Positions 46,668 to 55,134 of a stretch of 64,000 nt of DNA are shown piece after piece. The DNA comes from Metabacillus fastidiosus NBRC 101226 (GTDB taxonomy: Bacteria > Bacillota > Bacilli > Bacillales > Bacillaceae). The stretch is from contig NZ_BCVG01000002.1 of NCBI RefSeq assembly GCF_001591625.1, positions 62,001 to 126,000 of the forward strand, in the 5' to 3' direction. The notes beneath the pieces were generated by a model that saw nothing but the letters and a program-made list of their open reading frames with translations, was not told the DNA's origin and searched no databases. Every line of letters starts with the position of its first letter. Within the stretch, counting starts at the first letter, position 1. A program made the translations under genes and the position numbers.

Positions 46668-47366
46668 CAGCATTCTTAACCGGTAACTATTCATCGCATA
46701 TTCACCTAAATGCTGTAATAATTTAAAATTAGCAACACCACCAACAACCGCTCCAATACCAGGCATGAGCTGCAGCATTTTCACAAGATCAATATGATCC
46801 CGGTACTCCTGCTGAAAAGCCCGCCAATCAACCTCTTTTAGCTCATCCTTACACTCATCCCAGTTTTCAATCGTTTCCAACAGTTCTTCACGGTATCCCT
46901 CACTTGAAAATGCTAGCTGAAATACATGGAGCAGGAAAAGCCTTTCCTCATATTCCTTCGTATCAAATCCGTAAATACTTGCTGTCTCAAATAAAAATTT
47001 CATTTTGATACTTAATAATAGCGGGAAGTCTGCCATGCCAAGAAAGATTCCACCTGCACCTGTCCCCGCTCCTTCTACCGCAGCTATCTTCTGAAAATGT
47101 TTCATGGATTCTTTTACAAGCTGCTCTCGTTCCTTGAAAGTAAGATTGGCAACATCTTTATTGAAAATGATAAGATTGGAACCTACAAGTGTCGCCTCCA
47201 CCATTTTCTTAATACTTTCCGTTACAATACCGTGAACCTTTTCCGGTATATATCCGTTTATTTTTACTTGTGCCTTTTTCGCTGTCCGCTCGAAAAAAGA
47301 TGACCGTCTAAGAAGCTGCTTCTTCCACTTCACTACTTCTTCCATTACTTCGTTTTCGTAATTCAT
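46656..47366 (-). CDS. ecsC: EcsC-family protein
   Basis: A 236-residue member of the EcsC family: GYIPEKVHGIVTESIKKMVE near the start, then AAVEGAGTGAGGIFLGMADFPLLLSIKMKFL and a C-terminal LMPGIGAVVGGVANFKLLQ segment. Third gene of the ecsA-ecsB-ecsC operon, starting 15 bp after ecsB. Loss of ecsA or ecsB affects exoprotein secretion, intramembrane proteolysis by RasP and competence in B. subtilis; the role of EcsC is not established. Confidence 0.93.
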   Translation of the reverse strand: MNYENEVMEEVVKWKKQLLRRSSFFERTAKKAQVKINGYIPEKVHGIVTESIKKMVEATLVGSNLIIFNKDVANLTFKEREQLVKESMKHFQKIAAVEGAGTGAGGIFLGMADFPLLLSIKMKFLFETASIYGFDTKEYEERLFLLHVFQLAFSSEGYREELLETIENWDECKDELKEVDWRAFQQEYRDHIDLVKMLQLMPGIGAVVGGVANFKLLQHLGEYAMNSYRLRMLQKV

Positions 47367-47380
47367 TCATCACTCTTCCT

Positions 47381-48595
47381 TCACAGTTTTTTTAAACGCT
47401 TCGGCATGTATACATAAACAAACAAGAAAGTAAATGCAAGTGAAATTAATAAAACCGGTGTTGCTAGAACGCCTCCCGCTGTTAAAAAGATGACAATTGA
47501 AAAAACAAGAAGCTGAATAATAAGCACCATACGCATGAGTGAAGTAAAATGTTTTAATTTATAATTGTCTGCTGTCGGGTAAAGATTAGAGATCTCCAGT
47601 AAATCATAGTGTTTATATAAGCTCATCAACTGAATTCCAGTTAAAAATAAGAACAAAATACTAATAGCTAATCCGCTGTACATATTACCGGCTAAATATA
47701 CTAATATAACGCTGCCAATAATCGTAAGTCTTAAATGAATTCCAACATAATCCCCTGAACGAAGAAATGCCCTTACATACATATAAAGATATGTATTTTT
47801 CTGGTTGTACTTTATGAAACCTAGAAGCGGATCTAAATATTTTCTTCTCTTCGCTGATTTCTTCAACTTCGGTACATCTGTAAAGAGATTTGCAAGCTGG
47901 TAAAAGTTTTGCTTTTTTTGCTCCTCTTTTTTAATAAGAACTTCCCATTTTACTCCTCTCTTCCCCGCCGCCTTTGCAAAATAAACATAATAGGCAATCA
48001 TAATGACTGCGACTATCGTAAGGAATACATACTCATTCATAAAAACAAAATAAATACTTAGTATATTTACAACTAATCTCACGATAAAATCATACATTTT
48101 CGCATTTTCATCAGGAAGAAAATGTATAATCCAGTTCATTTTCACATTCCAAACTTTCACTACTGCTAATAAAAGCAGGGAGAGAAGAATAGCTCCTCCT
48201 GAGACTGCTTCTGCCTTCCTATATAAAGGAGTGAACGCAATAATAAAAATGATAATTGGAAGCATTTGTGTCACAGCACTGTAAAGAAAAGCTTTATTAA
48301 AATAATGCTCCATCTGTTTTTCTAACGGTAGTAAAAAAACAAGATCCGCTTCTTTTAGAAGTGTTCGTACAGATGAGTTTTGAATAAGGAAAGTGAAAGC
48401 CGCTGTCATAATAAATACCGCAGGGAAATTTTCCGGCATTTTATTCAGCCAATTTTGGTATGCTACCGCCCCTCCTGCTGTTAAAAATAAAAGTACGAAC
48501 AGCAGATGATCATTAAGCATATATTTTGAATATGTCCGCAGCTCCTGAATATGAGCCTGCAATCTTTTACTCCAAATATTATCAATACTATTCAT
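47381..48595 (-). CDS. ecsB: EcsB, membrane subunit of Ecs ABC transporter
   Basis: A 404-residue integral membrane protein with about eight segments in two groups around a cytoplasmic loop that contains KEEQKKQNFYQLANLFTDVP and YNQKNTYLYMYVRAFLRSGD, characteristic EcsB blocks. It overlaps the ecsA 3' end by 8 bp. Partner of EcsA; substrate unknown, with effects on protein secretion and on the RasP site-2 protease in B. subtilis. Confidence 0.94.
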   Translation of the reverse strand: MNSIDNIWSKRLQAHIQELRTYSKYMLNDHLLFVLLFLTAGGAVAYQNWLNKMPENFPAVFIMTAAFTFLIQNSSVRTLLKEADLVFLLPLEKQMEHYFNKAFLYSAVTQMLPIIIFIIAFTPLYRKAEAVSGGAILLSLLLLAVVKVWNVKMNWIIHFLPDENAKMYDFIVRLVVNILSIYFVFMNEYVFLTIVAVIMIAYYVYFAKAAGKRGVKWEVLIKKEEQKKQNFYQLANLFTDVPKLKKSAKRRKYLDPLLGFIKYNQKNTYLYMYVRAFLRSGDYVGIHLRLTIIGSVILVYLAGNMYSGLAISILFLFLTGIQLMSLYKHYDLLEISNLYPTADNYKLKHFTSLMRMVLIIQLLVFSIVIFLTAGGVLATPVLLISLAFTFLFVYVYMPKRLKKL

Positions 48596-49328
48596 CTTGC
48601 TCTTCCTTTGTCAGCTGGATATATAAATCATCTAAAGTCCCAGTCCTTACACCGAATTGCTCTCTTAATTCCGCTAAAGTACCTTTTGCACGAATTTCTC
48701 CGTTATGTAAAATAATAAATGAATCACAGTATCTTTCTGCTGTCGCTAAAATATGTGTAGACATTAATATTCCTGCACCTTTTTTCTTTGCATTGTTCAT
48801 TAAATCAAGCAGTGCATTAATCGCAAGCGGATCTAATCCAACGAAAGGTTCATCAATAATATAAAGCTTAGGCTCAATTAAAAATGCACACATAATCATA
48901 ACCTTTTGTTTCATTCCTTTTGAAAAATGGGCAGGAAACCACTTAAGCCTTTTTTCCATCCGGAATTCCTTTAAAAGCGGGTCTAGTCTCGCTTTGAATG
49001 TATCGGAATCGATCCCGTACGCCATAGCCGTCAGCTCAAGATGCTCATATAGTGTTAATTCATCATATAAAATCGGCGTTTCCGGTATAAAAGAAAATTT
49101 AGAACGATAAGAATCAGGATCTTGGGCAAAAGTATTTCCATCAATGGAGATAGACCCTTTCTGTGCCTCCATAAGTCCAATAATATGCTTAATTGTCGTA
49201 CTTTTTCCTGCTCCATTTAAGCCAATAAGCCCAACAATTTCAGATTCTTTCACTTCAAAAGATATATTTTTTAAAACAGGGTTTCTGCTGTATCCACCAG
49301 TTACGTTTTCTATTTGTAATAATGTCAT
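48588..49328 (-). CDS. ecsA: EcsA, ATPase subunit of Ecs ABC transporter
   Basis: A 246-residue ATPase: Walker [17 protein letters not shown], signature AHFSKGMKQKVMI, Walker B LYIIDEPFVGLDPLAI and STHILATAE as H-loop. GAAAGGAATATCAA precedes the ATG. First gene of ecsABC, divergent from the hit side as in B. subtilis, although here the intergenic region is unusually long (about 600 bp) and repeat-bearing. Confidence 0.95.
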   Translation of the reverse strand: MTLLQIENVTGGYSRNPVLKNISFEVKESEIVGLIGLNGAGKSTTIKHIIGLMEAQKGSISIDGNTFAQDPDSYRSKFSFIPETPILYDELTLYEHLELTAMAYGIDSDTFKARLDPLLKEFRMEKRLKWFPAHFSKGMKQKVMIMCAFLIEPKLYIIDEPFVGLDPLAINALLDLMNNAKKKGAGILMSTHILATAERYCDSFIILHNGEIRAKGTLAELREQFGVRTGTLDDLYIQLTKEEQDE

Positions 49329-49489
49329 TTGATATTCCTTTCATTTCTTTATTTTCTTCTTCTAATTTTATCAGAAATCAACATTAATTTCCTCCAGACA
49401 ATTTAATAAATTTTTATGTATAAGCCTCTGTTTTCATGGACATTATAATATTTGAAGAGGGGGAGCAAATGTCATATAAAAACACTTTC

Positions 49490-49780
49490 AAATGAGGTGT
49501 TCGTTAAAGACAACTTCCTGAAGGGTTAAACCATTGCTTATTAGAACAAGTAATTTTACGAAATGAGGTGTCTACGGGCGGATACTATTTATAAGTATTG
49601 CTCATCATCCAACCATTTTGTAAATGAGGTGTTCATCAAAGACATTTTCTCACAGTAAGTTAAGTGTATATATTGCAATCTGCTAATATTTCCTTAACGA
49701 GGGGATGATTCGTTTGAATAATGGTAATGAATCTTAGATAAATTACTTCTATAAATGAGGTGTTTGTCGCAGATATTTTC
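49490..49780 (+). repeat. Four copies of an AAATGAGGTGT repeat
   Basis: Copies begin at 49490, 49561, 49622 and 49753. The consensus is AAATGAGGTGTTCGTCAAAG followed by ACATTTTC; copies 1 and 3 match best, copy 4 has GTCGCAGATATTTTC and copy 2 keeps only the first 11 bases well. Distances are 71, 61 and 131 bp, with unrelated sequence between, so this is neither a tandem nor a CRISPR array. Confidence 0.75.
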
Positions 49781-49813
49781 CCTTTCAAGTAATTGCAAAG
49801 TCCCTTCTTCAAT

Positions 49814-49853
49814 GAACAGGGTGATCAAAACGGATCTGCCCTGTTCTTTTAAT
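49814..49853 (+). terminator. Terminator upstream of hit
   Basis: GAACAGGG (49814-49821) and CCCTGTTC (49839-49846) pair around a 17-nt loop and are followed by TTTTAATTTTC. It would end plus-strand transcription before the hit promoter region. Confidence 0.75.
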
Positions 49854-49934
49854 TTTCTAAAATCTCGATTACTATGGTAAAATGCGGGTAAGCTAGTCCT
49901 TAAAATTATGTATATATAGAAAGGATGTACCGTT

Positions 49935-50354
49935 ATGAGTAATTGTATTTTCTGCAAAATTATAAATGGAGAAATCCCTTGTGCAAAAGTATTTGAAAAC
50001 GAGCATGTTCTTGCATTTTTAGACATTAGTCAAGTGACGAAAGGCCATACACTCGTCATTCCGAAAGTACATAAGGAAAATGTTTATGAACTGACTCCAG
50101 AAATTGCAAAAAATCTATTTGAAGTCATGCCTGAAATTACAAATGCAATAAAAAAACAATTTAATCCAATCGGTTTGAATTTATTAAATAATAATGGCGA
50201 GCAGGCTGGACAATCTGTCTTCCATTATCATATGCATATTATTCCGCGCTACGGTACTGGCGATGGATTCGGCGCTGTTTGGAAAACACATGAAAGTGAA
50301 TATACACCTGAGAAGCTTCAGGAAATTGCTGCTGCAATCCAAGAGGGAATTTAA
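49935..50354 (+). CDS. hit: HIT-family nucleotide-binding protein
   Basis: A 139-residue histidine-triad hydrolase. N-terminal CIFCKIINGEIPCAKVFE is typical of HinT, and the triad HYHMHIIPRY contains the catalytic histidine. It hydrolyses purine phosphoramidates in vitro; the cellular role is general housekeeping and unclear. AGAAAGGATG precedes the ATG by 7 nt. Position beside ecsA is conserved in Bacillus. Confidence 0.95.
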   Translation: MSNCIFCKIINGEIPCAKVFENEHVLAFLDISQVTKGHTLVIPKVHKENVYELTPEIAKNLFEVMPEITNAIKKQFNPIGLNLLNNNGEQAGQSVFHYHMHIIPRYGTGDGFGAVWKTHESEYTPEKLQEIAAAIQEGI

Positions 50355-50375
50355 TTTTAACGGGCAAGATATAAA

Positions 50376-50413
50376 AGCAAAAAGGAGCTATTTTTGATTC
50401 CTTTTTGCTATTT
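50376..50413. terminator. Bidirectional terminator between hit and the small membrane gene
   Basis: AGCAAAAAGGA and TCCTTTTTGCT form an 11-bp perfect stem with a 12-nt loop; ATTTTC follows on plus and TTTTAT on minus. The stop of the minus gene lies in the loop. Confidence 0.85.
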
Positions 50414-50627
50414 TCTTGTCCTTATCATTACAACATTTTTCATCTTCAACAATTATTTCCTGTTCTTCATGAAATCTAACTGGTGAATGTCCTGTAATTT
50501 CGTCAAATGGGGTATAGTGGACTGTTATATTTTTCTTTTTTATTACATGTTTATATAAACCGATAAGAAGTAATGAAACAATAAGAATAGGAAAAACTAT
50601 AACAGTTAATTTCGTATAAAGTTCCAA
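50388..50627 (-). CDS. Small membrane protein, probably DUF3951
   Basis: A 79-residue protein with one N-terminal membrane segment (about 8-28), then a conserved-looking VHYTPFDEITGHSPVRFHEE segment and a charged tail with CC at residues 68-69. The TPFDEITGH...VEFHEE pattern resembles the DUF3951 small proteins of Bacillus; function unknown. It lies convergent to hit. Confidence 0.65.
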   Translation of the reverse strand: MELYTKLTVIVFPILIVSLLLIGLYKHVIKKKNITVHYTPFDEITGHSPVRFHEEQEIIVEDEKCCNDKDKKIAKRNQK

Positions 50628-50817
50628 TCACTTACCTCCTATTTAAAGTAAATAATTACTGCTTACTAATACGATTGACCGTATAAAAAGTTTCATTTTT
50701 AATAGCTTTTACATCTGCCTTAATATTTTTATAAATCAGTCTATATTTCTTAAGCCTTTTTATGATAGGATATGATTATCTTTTTATTAATACGGAAATA
50801 ATGAGGAGGATTTTTTT

Positions 50818-51903
50818 ATGAAACGCGCTTATAACTTTAATGCTGGTCCAACTGCTCTTCCATTAGCAGTATTAGAAAGAGCTCAAAAAGAATTAACGAA
50901 TTTCAATAATACTGGTATGTCTGTTATGGAATTAAGTCATCGCAGTAAAGATTATGAAGATGTACATAATCGTGCAAAAGATTTATTAAAAGAGTTAATG
51001 AATATTCCTGACTCTTATGAAGTTTTATTTATACAAGGCGGAGCAAGCCTTCAGTTCTCAATGGTACCGATGAACTTCTTACAATCTGATAAAACTGCTT
51101 ACTATATCGAAACAGGTGCATGGTCAGAAAAAGCGATCAAAGAAGCAAAATTATTCGGAAAAACAAATGTAATTGCATCAAGTAAAGAACAAAACCATAA
51201 CCATATTCCGAAAGATTACTCATTAGATCATACTGCTGAAGATGGTGCTTATCTTCATATTACGACGAATAATACGATCTTTGGCACACAGTGGCAAGAT
51301 TATCCAAATAGTCCGATTCCATTATTCGCTGATATGTCTAGTGATATTATGTGCAAAGAAATTGATGTAGAGAAATTCTCTCTTATTTATGCTGGAGCAC
51401 AGAAAAACTTAGGGCCATCTGGAATTACTGTAGTTATCATCAAAAAAGATTTATTAGAACAAACTCCAGATAATATCCCAACAATGTTAAAATACAATAT
51501 CCATGCAAAAAATAATTCTCTTTACAATACACCGCCAACATTTGCTATTTATATGCTGTCTCTAGTATTAGAATGGGTAAAAGAGCAAGGCGGCGTAAAA
51601 GCAATTGAAGAAACTAATCGTAAAAAAGCTGATTTTATTTATGATGCGATTGATAACAGTAACGGCTTCTATAAAGGACATGCACAGGAAGACAGCCGTT
51701 CACTTATGAATATTACATTCACGTTACGTGATGAAGAGATTACAAAGAAATTTTTAGCAGAAGCAAAAGAAAAAGGATTCGTTGGACTTGGCGGACACCG
51801 TTCAGTTGGTGGCTGTCGTGCATCTGCTTATAATTCTGTACCTTTAGAATCTTGTACTGCACTTGCTTCATTTATGGATGAATTTAGAAAAGCAAATAGC
51901 TGA
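50818..51903 (+). CDS. serC: Phosphoserine aminotransferase
   Basis: A 361-residue PLP enzyme that converts 3-phosphohydroxypyruvate and glutamate to phosphoserine (serine synthesis, and a step in pyridoxal synthesis in some species). YNFNAGPTALP at the N terminus, FIQGGASLQFSM, the PLP lysine in YAGAQKNLGPSG and the C-terminal GLGGHRSVGGCRASAYNSVP are diagnostic. ATGAGGAGGATTTTTTT precedes the ATG. A TTGACC/TTTAAT pair at 50675-50702 is a possible promoter. It ends in a strong terminator. Confidence 0.97.
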   Translation: MKRAYNFNAGPTALPLAVLERAQKELTNFNNTGMSVMELSHRSKDYEDVHNRAKDLLKELMNIPDSYEVLFIQGGASLQFSMVPMNFLQSDKTAYYIETGAWSEKAIKEAKLFGKTNVIASSKEQNHNHIPKDYSLDHTAEDGAYLHITTNNTIFGTQWQDYPNSPIPLFADMSSDIMCKEIDVEKFSLIYAGAQKNLGPSGITVVIIKKDLLEQTPDNIPTMLKYNIHAKNNSLYNTPPTFAIYMLSLVLEWVKEQGGVKAIEETNRKKADFIYDAIDNSNGFYKGHAQEDSRSLMNITFTLRDEEITKKFLAEAKEKGFVGLGGHRSVGGCRASAYNSVPLESCTALASFMDEFRKANS

Positions 51904-51923
51904 GTTTCTTTTTAAAAACGGAT

Positions 51924-51951
51924 AACCCGATCTTTTTCAGATCGGGTTTTT
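51924..51951 (+). terminator. Terminator after serC
   Basis: AACCCGATCT and AGATCGGGTT form a 10-bp perfect stem with a 5-nt loop, followed by TTTGC. Confidence 0.93.
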
Positions 51952-51970
51952 GCACGCTTTTAGAATAGTC

Positions 51971-52162
51971 CTAACTGAATGAAAGAAGAATAATCCCTAT
52001 TACCAATGCTATGAAACCAGCACTTGCAAGCACCGCTACCTTTTGTTTTAATTGTTTCTTTGGTGGATATGAAGCTGATTGCTGAACTAGTTTTAAGTAA
52101 TGGAATGCACCAATAAAAAATAATAGGGCTATAATAAAAAAGATAAATATAACACCTGACAA
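51971..52162 (-). CDS. Small membrane protein with two segments
   Basis: Not recognised. The best start is a TTG at 52162, 6 nt after a perfect AAAGGAGGG ribosome-binding site, giving 63 residues; a frame open further upstream to 52246 has that site inside it. Two hydrophobic segments (GVIFIFFIIALLFFIGAF and VLASAGFIALVIGIILLSF) are joined by a basic linker with PPKKQLKQK. It occupies the place where B. subtilis has other genes between serC and yhaH. Function unknown. Confidence 0.6.
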   Translation of the reverse strand: MSGVIFIFFIIALLFFIGAFHYLKLVQQSASYPPKKQLKQKVAVLASAGFIALVIGIILLSFS

Positions 52163-52299
52163 GCCGATCCCTCCTTTGTTCATATTTATGCTTTCTTCTG
52201 TTTCGCTATGTAGGTAATTTTTTAATATAAGAAAAAAGGATTTCATTGTTTTTTGTCGAAAAATATTAATATAACTATCATTTTATTGGAGTGATGAAT

Positions 52300-52656
52300 A
52301 TGTCGAATCAAAAGTCTCTTTATCTTGGTCTCCTTGTCGGTGGACTGATCGGCGGGGTAACAACTTTACTAACAGCTCCAACATCTGGAAGAGAGTTACG
52401 TGAACAAATAAAAGTTAATCGTGAAAAACTTGAAGATACACTTGTACAATTAAAATCAGAAAGCATTTCCCTAAAAGATCAAATGATAAGAACAGCGAAG
52501 GATAGTGCTGATGTTATTAAAGAAGTGTCTTTAGACTTACAAAAATCAATTAAACAATGGCAGCATGAAATTGAGCCGCACAAAGAAAATTTACAGAATG
52601 AATTAGATGAAATTGAAGAAAAAATTAGACAGCTGGAACAGACAATAAAAAAATAA
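52300..52656 (+). CDS. yhaH: YtxH-domain protein (YhaH-like)
   Basis: A 118-residue protein with an N-terminal glycine-rich hydrophobic segment (LYLGLLVGGLIGGVTTLLTA) followed by PTSGRELREQIK and a long amphipathic helix, the YtxH/GvpP pattern of general stress proteins. The ATG at 52300 is 8 nt after TGGAG; a GTG and an ATG just upstream lie too close to that site. It is located before hpr as in B. subtilis. A sigma-B promoter was not identified. Confidence 0.85.
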   Translation: MSNQKSLYLGLLVGGLIGGVTTLLTAPTSGRELREQIKVNREKLEDTLVQLKSESISLKDQMIRTAKDSADVIKEVSLDLQKSIKQWQHEIEPHKENLQNELDEIEEKIRQLEQTIKK

Positions 52657-52681
52657 GAGGCTATATGCCTCTTATTTTTTA
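52648..52681 (+). terminator. Terminator after yhaH
   Basis: AAAAAATAAGAGGC and GCCTCTTATTTTTT form a long stem with a 5-nt loop; the stop codon lies in the left arm and the right arm ends in T's. Confidence 0.92.
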
Positions 52682-52957
52682 TTTAATAAACCATATAGAT
52701 ACAAATTAATATTCAAATCACTAATCTATTTTCATGATTTTATATCAGAAATTAAGCAATATCTATATAATTTAATCTTTGAAAATTCAAATTAATTTTT
52801 ATATTAATCCAAATTATAGGTGGAAAACTTCCTTATTGCTGCACAAAAATGGGAACTTTGAAAATTTTTTTAAAATTATGTCAACTTACATCTTTATTAA
52901 TCTTTATTTTATTGGCATAATAGATGTAATACAAAAGTCTAGCGACAAGTAGGTGAA
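52682..52957 (+). other. AT-rich gap before hpr
   Basis: About 280 bp of very AT-rich DNA. A CATAAT near 52915 could be a -10 element for hpr. Several short ATT-rich stems are visible, but none is convincing as a terminator or riboswitch. No gene was found. Confidence 0.5.
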
Positions 52958-53677
52958 ATGATAAAAATGAAACATCTAGAAAAAGATTATACAATAAAGG
53001 AAGCATTGCTTTTTACCCAGAGAATTGCCCAGCTCAGTAAAGCATTATGGAAAACGATTGAAAAAGATTGGCAGCAATGGATTAAACCTTATGATTTAAA
53101 CATTAATGAGCATCACATTTTATGGATTGCCTATCATTTAAAAGGGGCATCAATTTCAGAGATTGCTAAGTTTGGAGTTATGCATGTCTCAACAGCGTTT
53201 AATTTTTCTAAAAAATTAGAAGAAAGAGGCTTTTTAGAATTTTCAAAAAAAGTGGATGATAAGCGCAATACGTATATTGAGCTTACAGAACAAGGAGAAG
53301 AAATTCTTCTTAAACTTTTGGAAGATTTTGAACCGACGCGTAATTCTGTTTTCAAAGGGGCACAGCCACTCCATAATCTATATGGCAAATTCCCTGAAAT
53401 TATGGAATTGATGTCAATCATTCGCAATATTTATGGAGAAGATTTCATGGAAATATTTGAAAAGTCTTTCACCAATATTGAAGAAGAATTCCAAGAAGAT
53501 GACGGAAAATTACAAAAAAAAGGAATTGCAAATAAAATAATTATTGTTTCTTTATTATATCTAAAAAAGTTTTCATTAAAGCCTTATGCAGATTTTGTCT
53601 ATACAATGCTTGAACTGTTTCTACTACGTCTAACTTGTAATTTAATTGCCCAGCAAAAAGCGTTAGGAGTTCAGTAA
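52958..53677 (+). CDS. scoC: Hpr (ScoC), MarR-type transition-state regulator, with anomalous C-terminal tail
   Basis: MarR-family repressor of extracellular proteases, sporulation and motility genes. Residues about 12-185 match Hpr closely, including [40 protein letters not shown] and FKGAQPL. The body ends at [11 protein letters not shown] near residue 188, where B. cereus-type Hpr stops. The remaining 50 or so residues ([13 protein letters not shown] and on) are hydrophobic and lie antisense to yhaI. An A8 tract at 53514-53521 sits exactly at the junction; a one- or two-base shift there reaches TAA at 53538 or 53533. The tail is therefore probably an artefact or the result of a lost frame. 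Confidence 0.92.
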   Translation: MIKMKHLEKDYTIKEALLFTQRIAQLSKALWKTIEKDWQQWIKPYDLNINEHHILWIAYHLKGASISEIAKFGVMHVSTAFNFSKKLEERGFLEFSKKVDDKRNTYIELTEQGEEILLKLLEDFEPTRNSVFKGAQPLHNLYGKFPEIMELMSIIRNIYGEDFMEIFEKSFTNIEEEFQEDDGKLQKKGIANKIIIVSLLYLKKFSLKPYADFVYTMLELFLLRLTCNLIAQQKALGVQ

Positions 53678-53897
53678 AAATAACCAGTCCTTGCGCTTTT
53701 TGTTCCTCGTACATTTCTGTAAGTCTTTCACATAGTTTATGTAATTCCTGAACCTCTTGTTTACTTATACATTCCCTTATAATCAACATATTAAACGGAT
53801 ATTTTTCAGGATTAACCATTTCTAATAATAACATTTGGTTATATTCAAGCTGCTCCAAACGTTTCTCAAGATCTTTCAATACTTTCCCTTCTTTCAC
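53541..53897 (-). CDS. yhaI: DUF1878 protein (YhaI-like)
   Basis: A 118-residue soluble helical protein: [20 protein letters not shown], then [20 protein letters not shown], the DUF1878 pattern of YhaI. The start is a GTG at 53897 or possibly the TTG six codons later; neither has a strong ribosome-binding site. It is convergent with hpr, as in B. subtilis. The two open frames overlap by 137 bp, but see the hpr note: the overlap is likely not real. Function unknown. Confidence 0.82.
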   Translation of the reverse strand: MKEGKVLKDLEKRLEQLEYNQMLLLEMVNPEKYPFNMLIIRECISKQEVQELHKLCERLTEMYEEQKAQGLVIFTELLTLFAGQLNYKLDVVETVQALYRQNLHKALMKTFLDIIKKQ

Positions 53898-54188
53898 TTC
53901 CGTTTTCCCTGCCCCTATATGAATCCGATATTATTTATTTTATATGATACTAGCAATTGTTGCAATTTTCTCAAAAAGCAGGGAATTTTTATAAGTTCTA
54001 CATAATTAATGAATGTATATGAGCAGAGCACTCATTATATCAGCTAAATTCTCCAATATATCCATCAGACTCATTAAATTTTTTTATACTTATAAATGAA
54101 CACGTTTCCATTGATAAACAAAGGATTGATTTTTTGTTTGTGCCGTCGTAAAGTATGAGAATACTATATATTTTCGGACGGTGAAAAA

Positions 54189-54725
54189 ATGAATTGTTGG
54201 AAAACAATTAATATATCAAAGGATTATGGTTTTTATCGATTATCCTTTCTTTCCATTCTTTCTATGATTATTGCATTTATTATTATCTATTTACCAATTA
54301 ATTTTATATTCCCAACAACACATTTTAAGGAATGGCCATTCCTATTATTTATTTTTCTATTGATTGGATTAGTTCCTTTTCATAAGTTTCTTCATATTGT
54401 CCCTTTATTATTAAGCGGGAATCGGATGACGTATCAATGGAAAGTTTACTTATTTATTCCGACAATTCGTGTTAAACCATGCTACAGTACGAAAAAGCTT
54501 TATATGTTACTGTCGTTAATGACACCGTTTATTACTGTTACAACTTTGTTTACAATTTTAGGGTTTCATTTTCCCTCTTATGTCCATTATTTTTGTATTG
54601 CGACTGCTTTTCATATTGGAATTTGCATCTCGGACTTCATTTTTATAAAACAAATCTTAAAAGCACCAAGAAAATGTTATATTGAGGAGTTTGAAGATAG
54701 CTTCGAAGTGTTAATTAATAAATAA
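54189..54725 (+). CDS. yhaJ: DUF3267 membrane protein (YhaJ-like)
   Basis: A 178-residue membrane protein with four or five segments. After the second segment it has PFHKFLHIVPLLL; H65 and H69 match the histidines of the putative zincin motif of DUF3267, but the usual glutamate is lysine here, so protease activity is doubtful. ALSGN/LLSGNRMTY and the short C-terminal EEFEDSFEVL tail are also seen in this family. A GGTGAAAAA ribosome-binding site directly precedes the ATG. The 290 bp upstream (53898-54188) hold the promoters of the divergent pair and a nested hairpin at 54143-54181. Confidence 0.7.
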   Translation: MNCWKTINISKDYGFYRLSFLSILSMIIAFIIIYLPINFIFPTTHFKEWPFLLFIFLLIGLVPFHKFLHIVPLLLSGNRMTYQWKVYLFIPTIRVKPCYSTKKLYMLLSLMTPFITVTTLFTILGFHFPSYVHYFCIATAFHIGICISDFIFIKQILKAPRKCYIEEFEDSFEVLINK

Positions 54726-54734
54726 ACTTTACAG

Positions 54735-54757
54735 GAGGATCAGTCCTCTTTTTTATG
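54735..54757 (+). terminator. Terminator after yhaJ
   Basis: GAGGA and TCCTC pair around TCAG, followed by TTTTTTAT. Short stem but a good T-run. Confidence 0.65.
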
Positions 54758-54880
54758 AAAATGTTGCAATTTGTGGAATTTAATAGAAATTTCAAGTAAA
54801 ATATTATGATTGCTACTGCTATCTTTTTCATAATTTTTTTGATAATGTAATATGTATTAGTAAGGAAGGGGGATCTCAAT

Positions 54881-55060
54881 ATGTTGATCTTTTTTATCTT
54901 TTTTGCAGTTTTCATTTTGTTCTGCATAAATAAGCTTACGAATTCACTCTGTTTAGTACGCGAGATTCCTGAAGACCGTCAAACAAAGGTTTTTCGAACA
55001 ATTAATGTACTCGTTACTATTCTTCTAATCTCTTCATACATAGAAATTTTATTCACATAG
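54881..55060 (+). CDS. 59-residue membrane protein
   Basis: Not recognised. The ATG at 54881 has AAGGAAGGGGG 9 nt upstream. The product has two hydrophobic segments (LIFFIFFAVFILFCI and INVLVTILLISSYIEILF) around a hydrophilic middle (REIPEDRQTK). It is followed by a strong terminator, so it is a separate small gene. It sits between yhaJ and prsA. Confidence 0.65.
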   Translation: MLIFFIFFAVFILFCINKLTNSLCLVREIPEDRQTKVFRTINVLVTILLISSYIEILFT

Positions 55061-55134
55061 TATGAATTTAACTCTCACCTTTGTATATCTCCAATGAAGA
55101 CTTTGTTTAGCGAGAAGAAATATAAGACATTCAT

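Larger units (their letters stand above)
49444..49853 (+). ncRNA. Candidate plus-strand transcript with four dispersed repeats upstream of hit
   Basis: The 606-bp gap between ecsA and hit is not empty. A TATAAT (49444-49449) without a clear -35, a strong ribosome-binding site (GAGGGGGAG), an 8-codon frame (49469-49495), four repeat copies and a plus-strand terminator (49814-49853) follow each other in transcript order. Each repeat starts AAATGAGGTGT and opens a short frame MRC(S/L). It may be a small RNA, a peptide-coding leader or decayed repeats; nothing here proves transcription. Confidence 0.4.

Noticed and set aside
49490-49780. CRISPR array
   Set aside because: Only four degenerate copies with distances of 71, 61 and 131 bp, unequal repeat quality and no cas genes nearby.
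49694-50026. 110-codon minus-strand frame overlapping hit
   Set aside because: It is antisense to the well-conserved hit gene, has no ribosome-binding site and no recognisable protein features.
53541-53677. A real 137-bp coding overlap of hpr and yhaI
   Set aside because: The overlapping part of the hpr frame has no family similarity and starts right after a homopolymer run; yhaI is the conserved gene.
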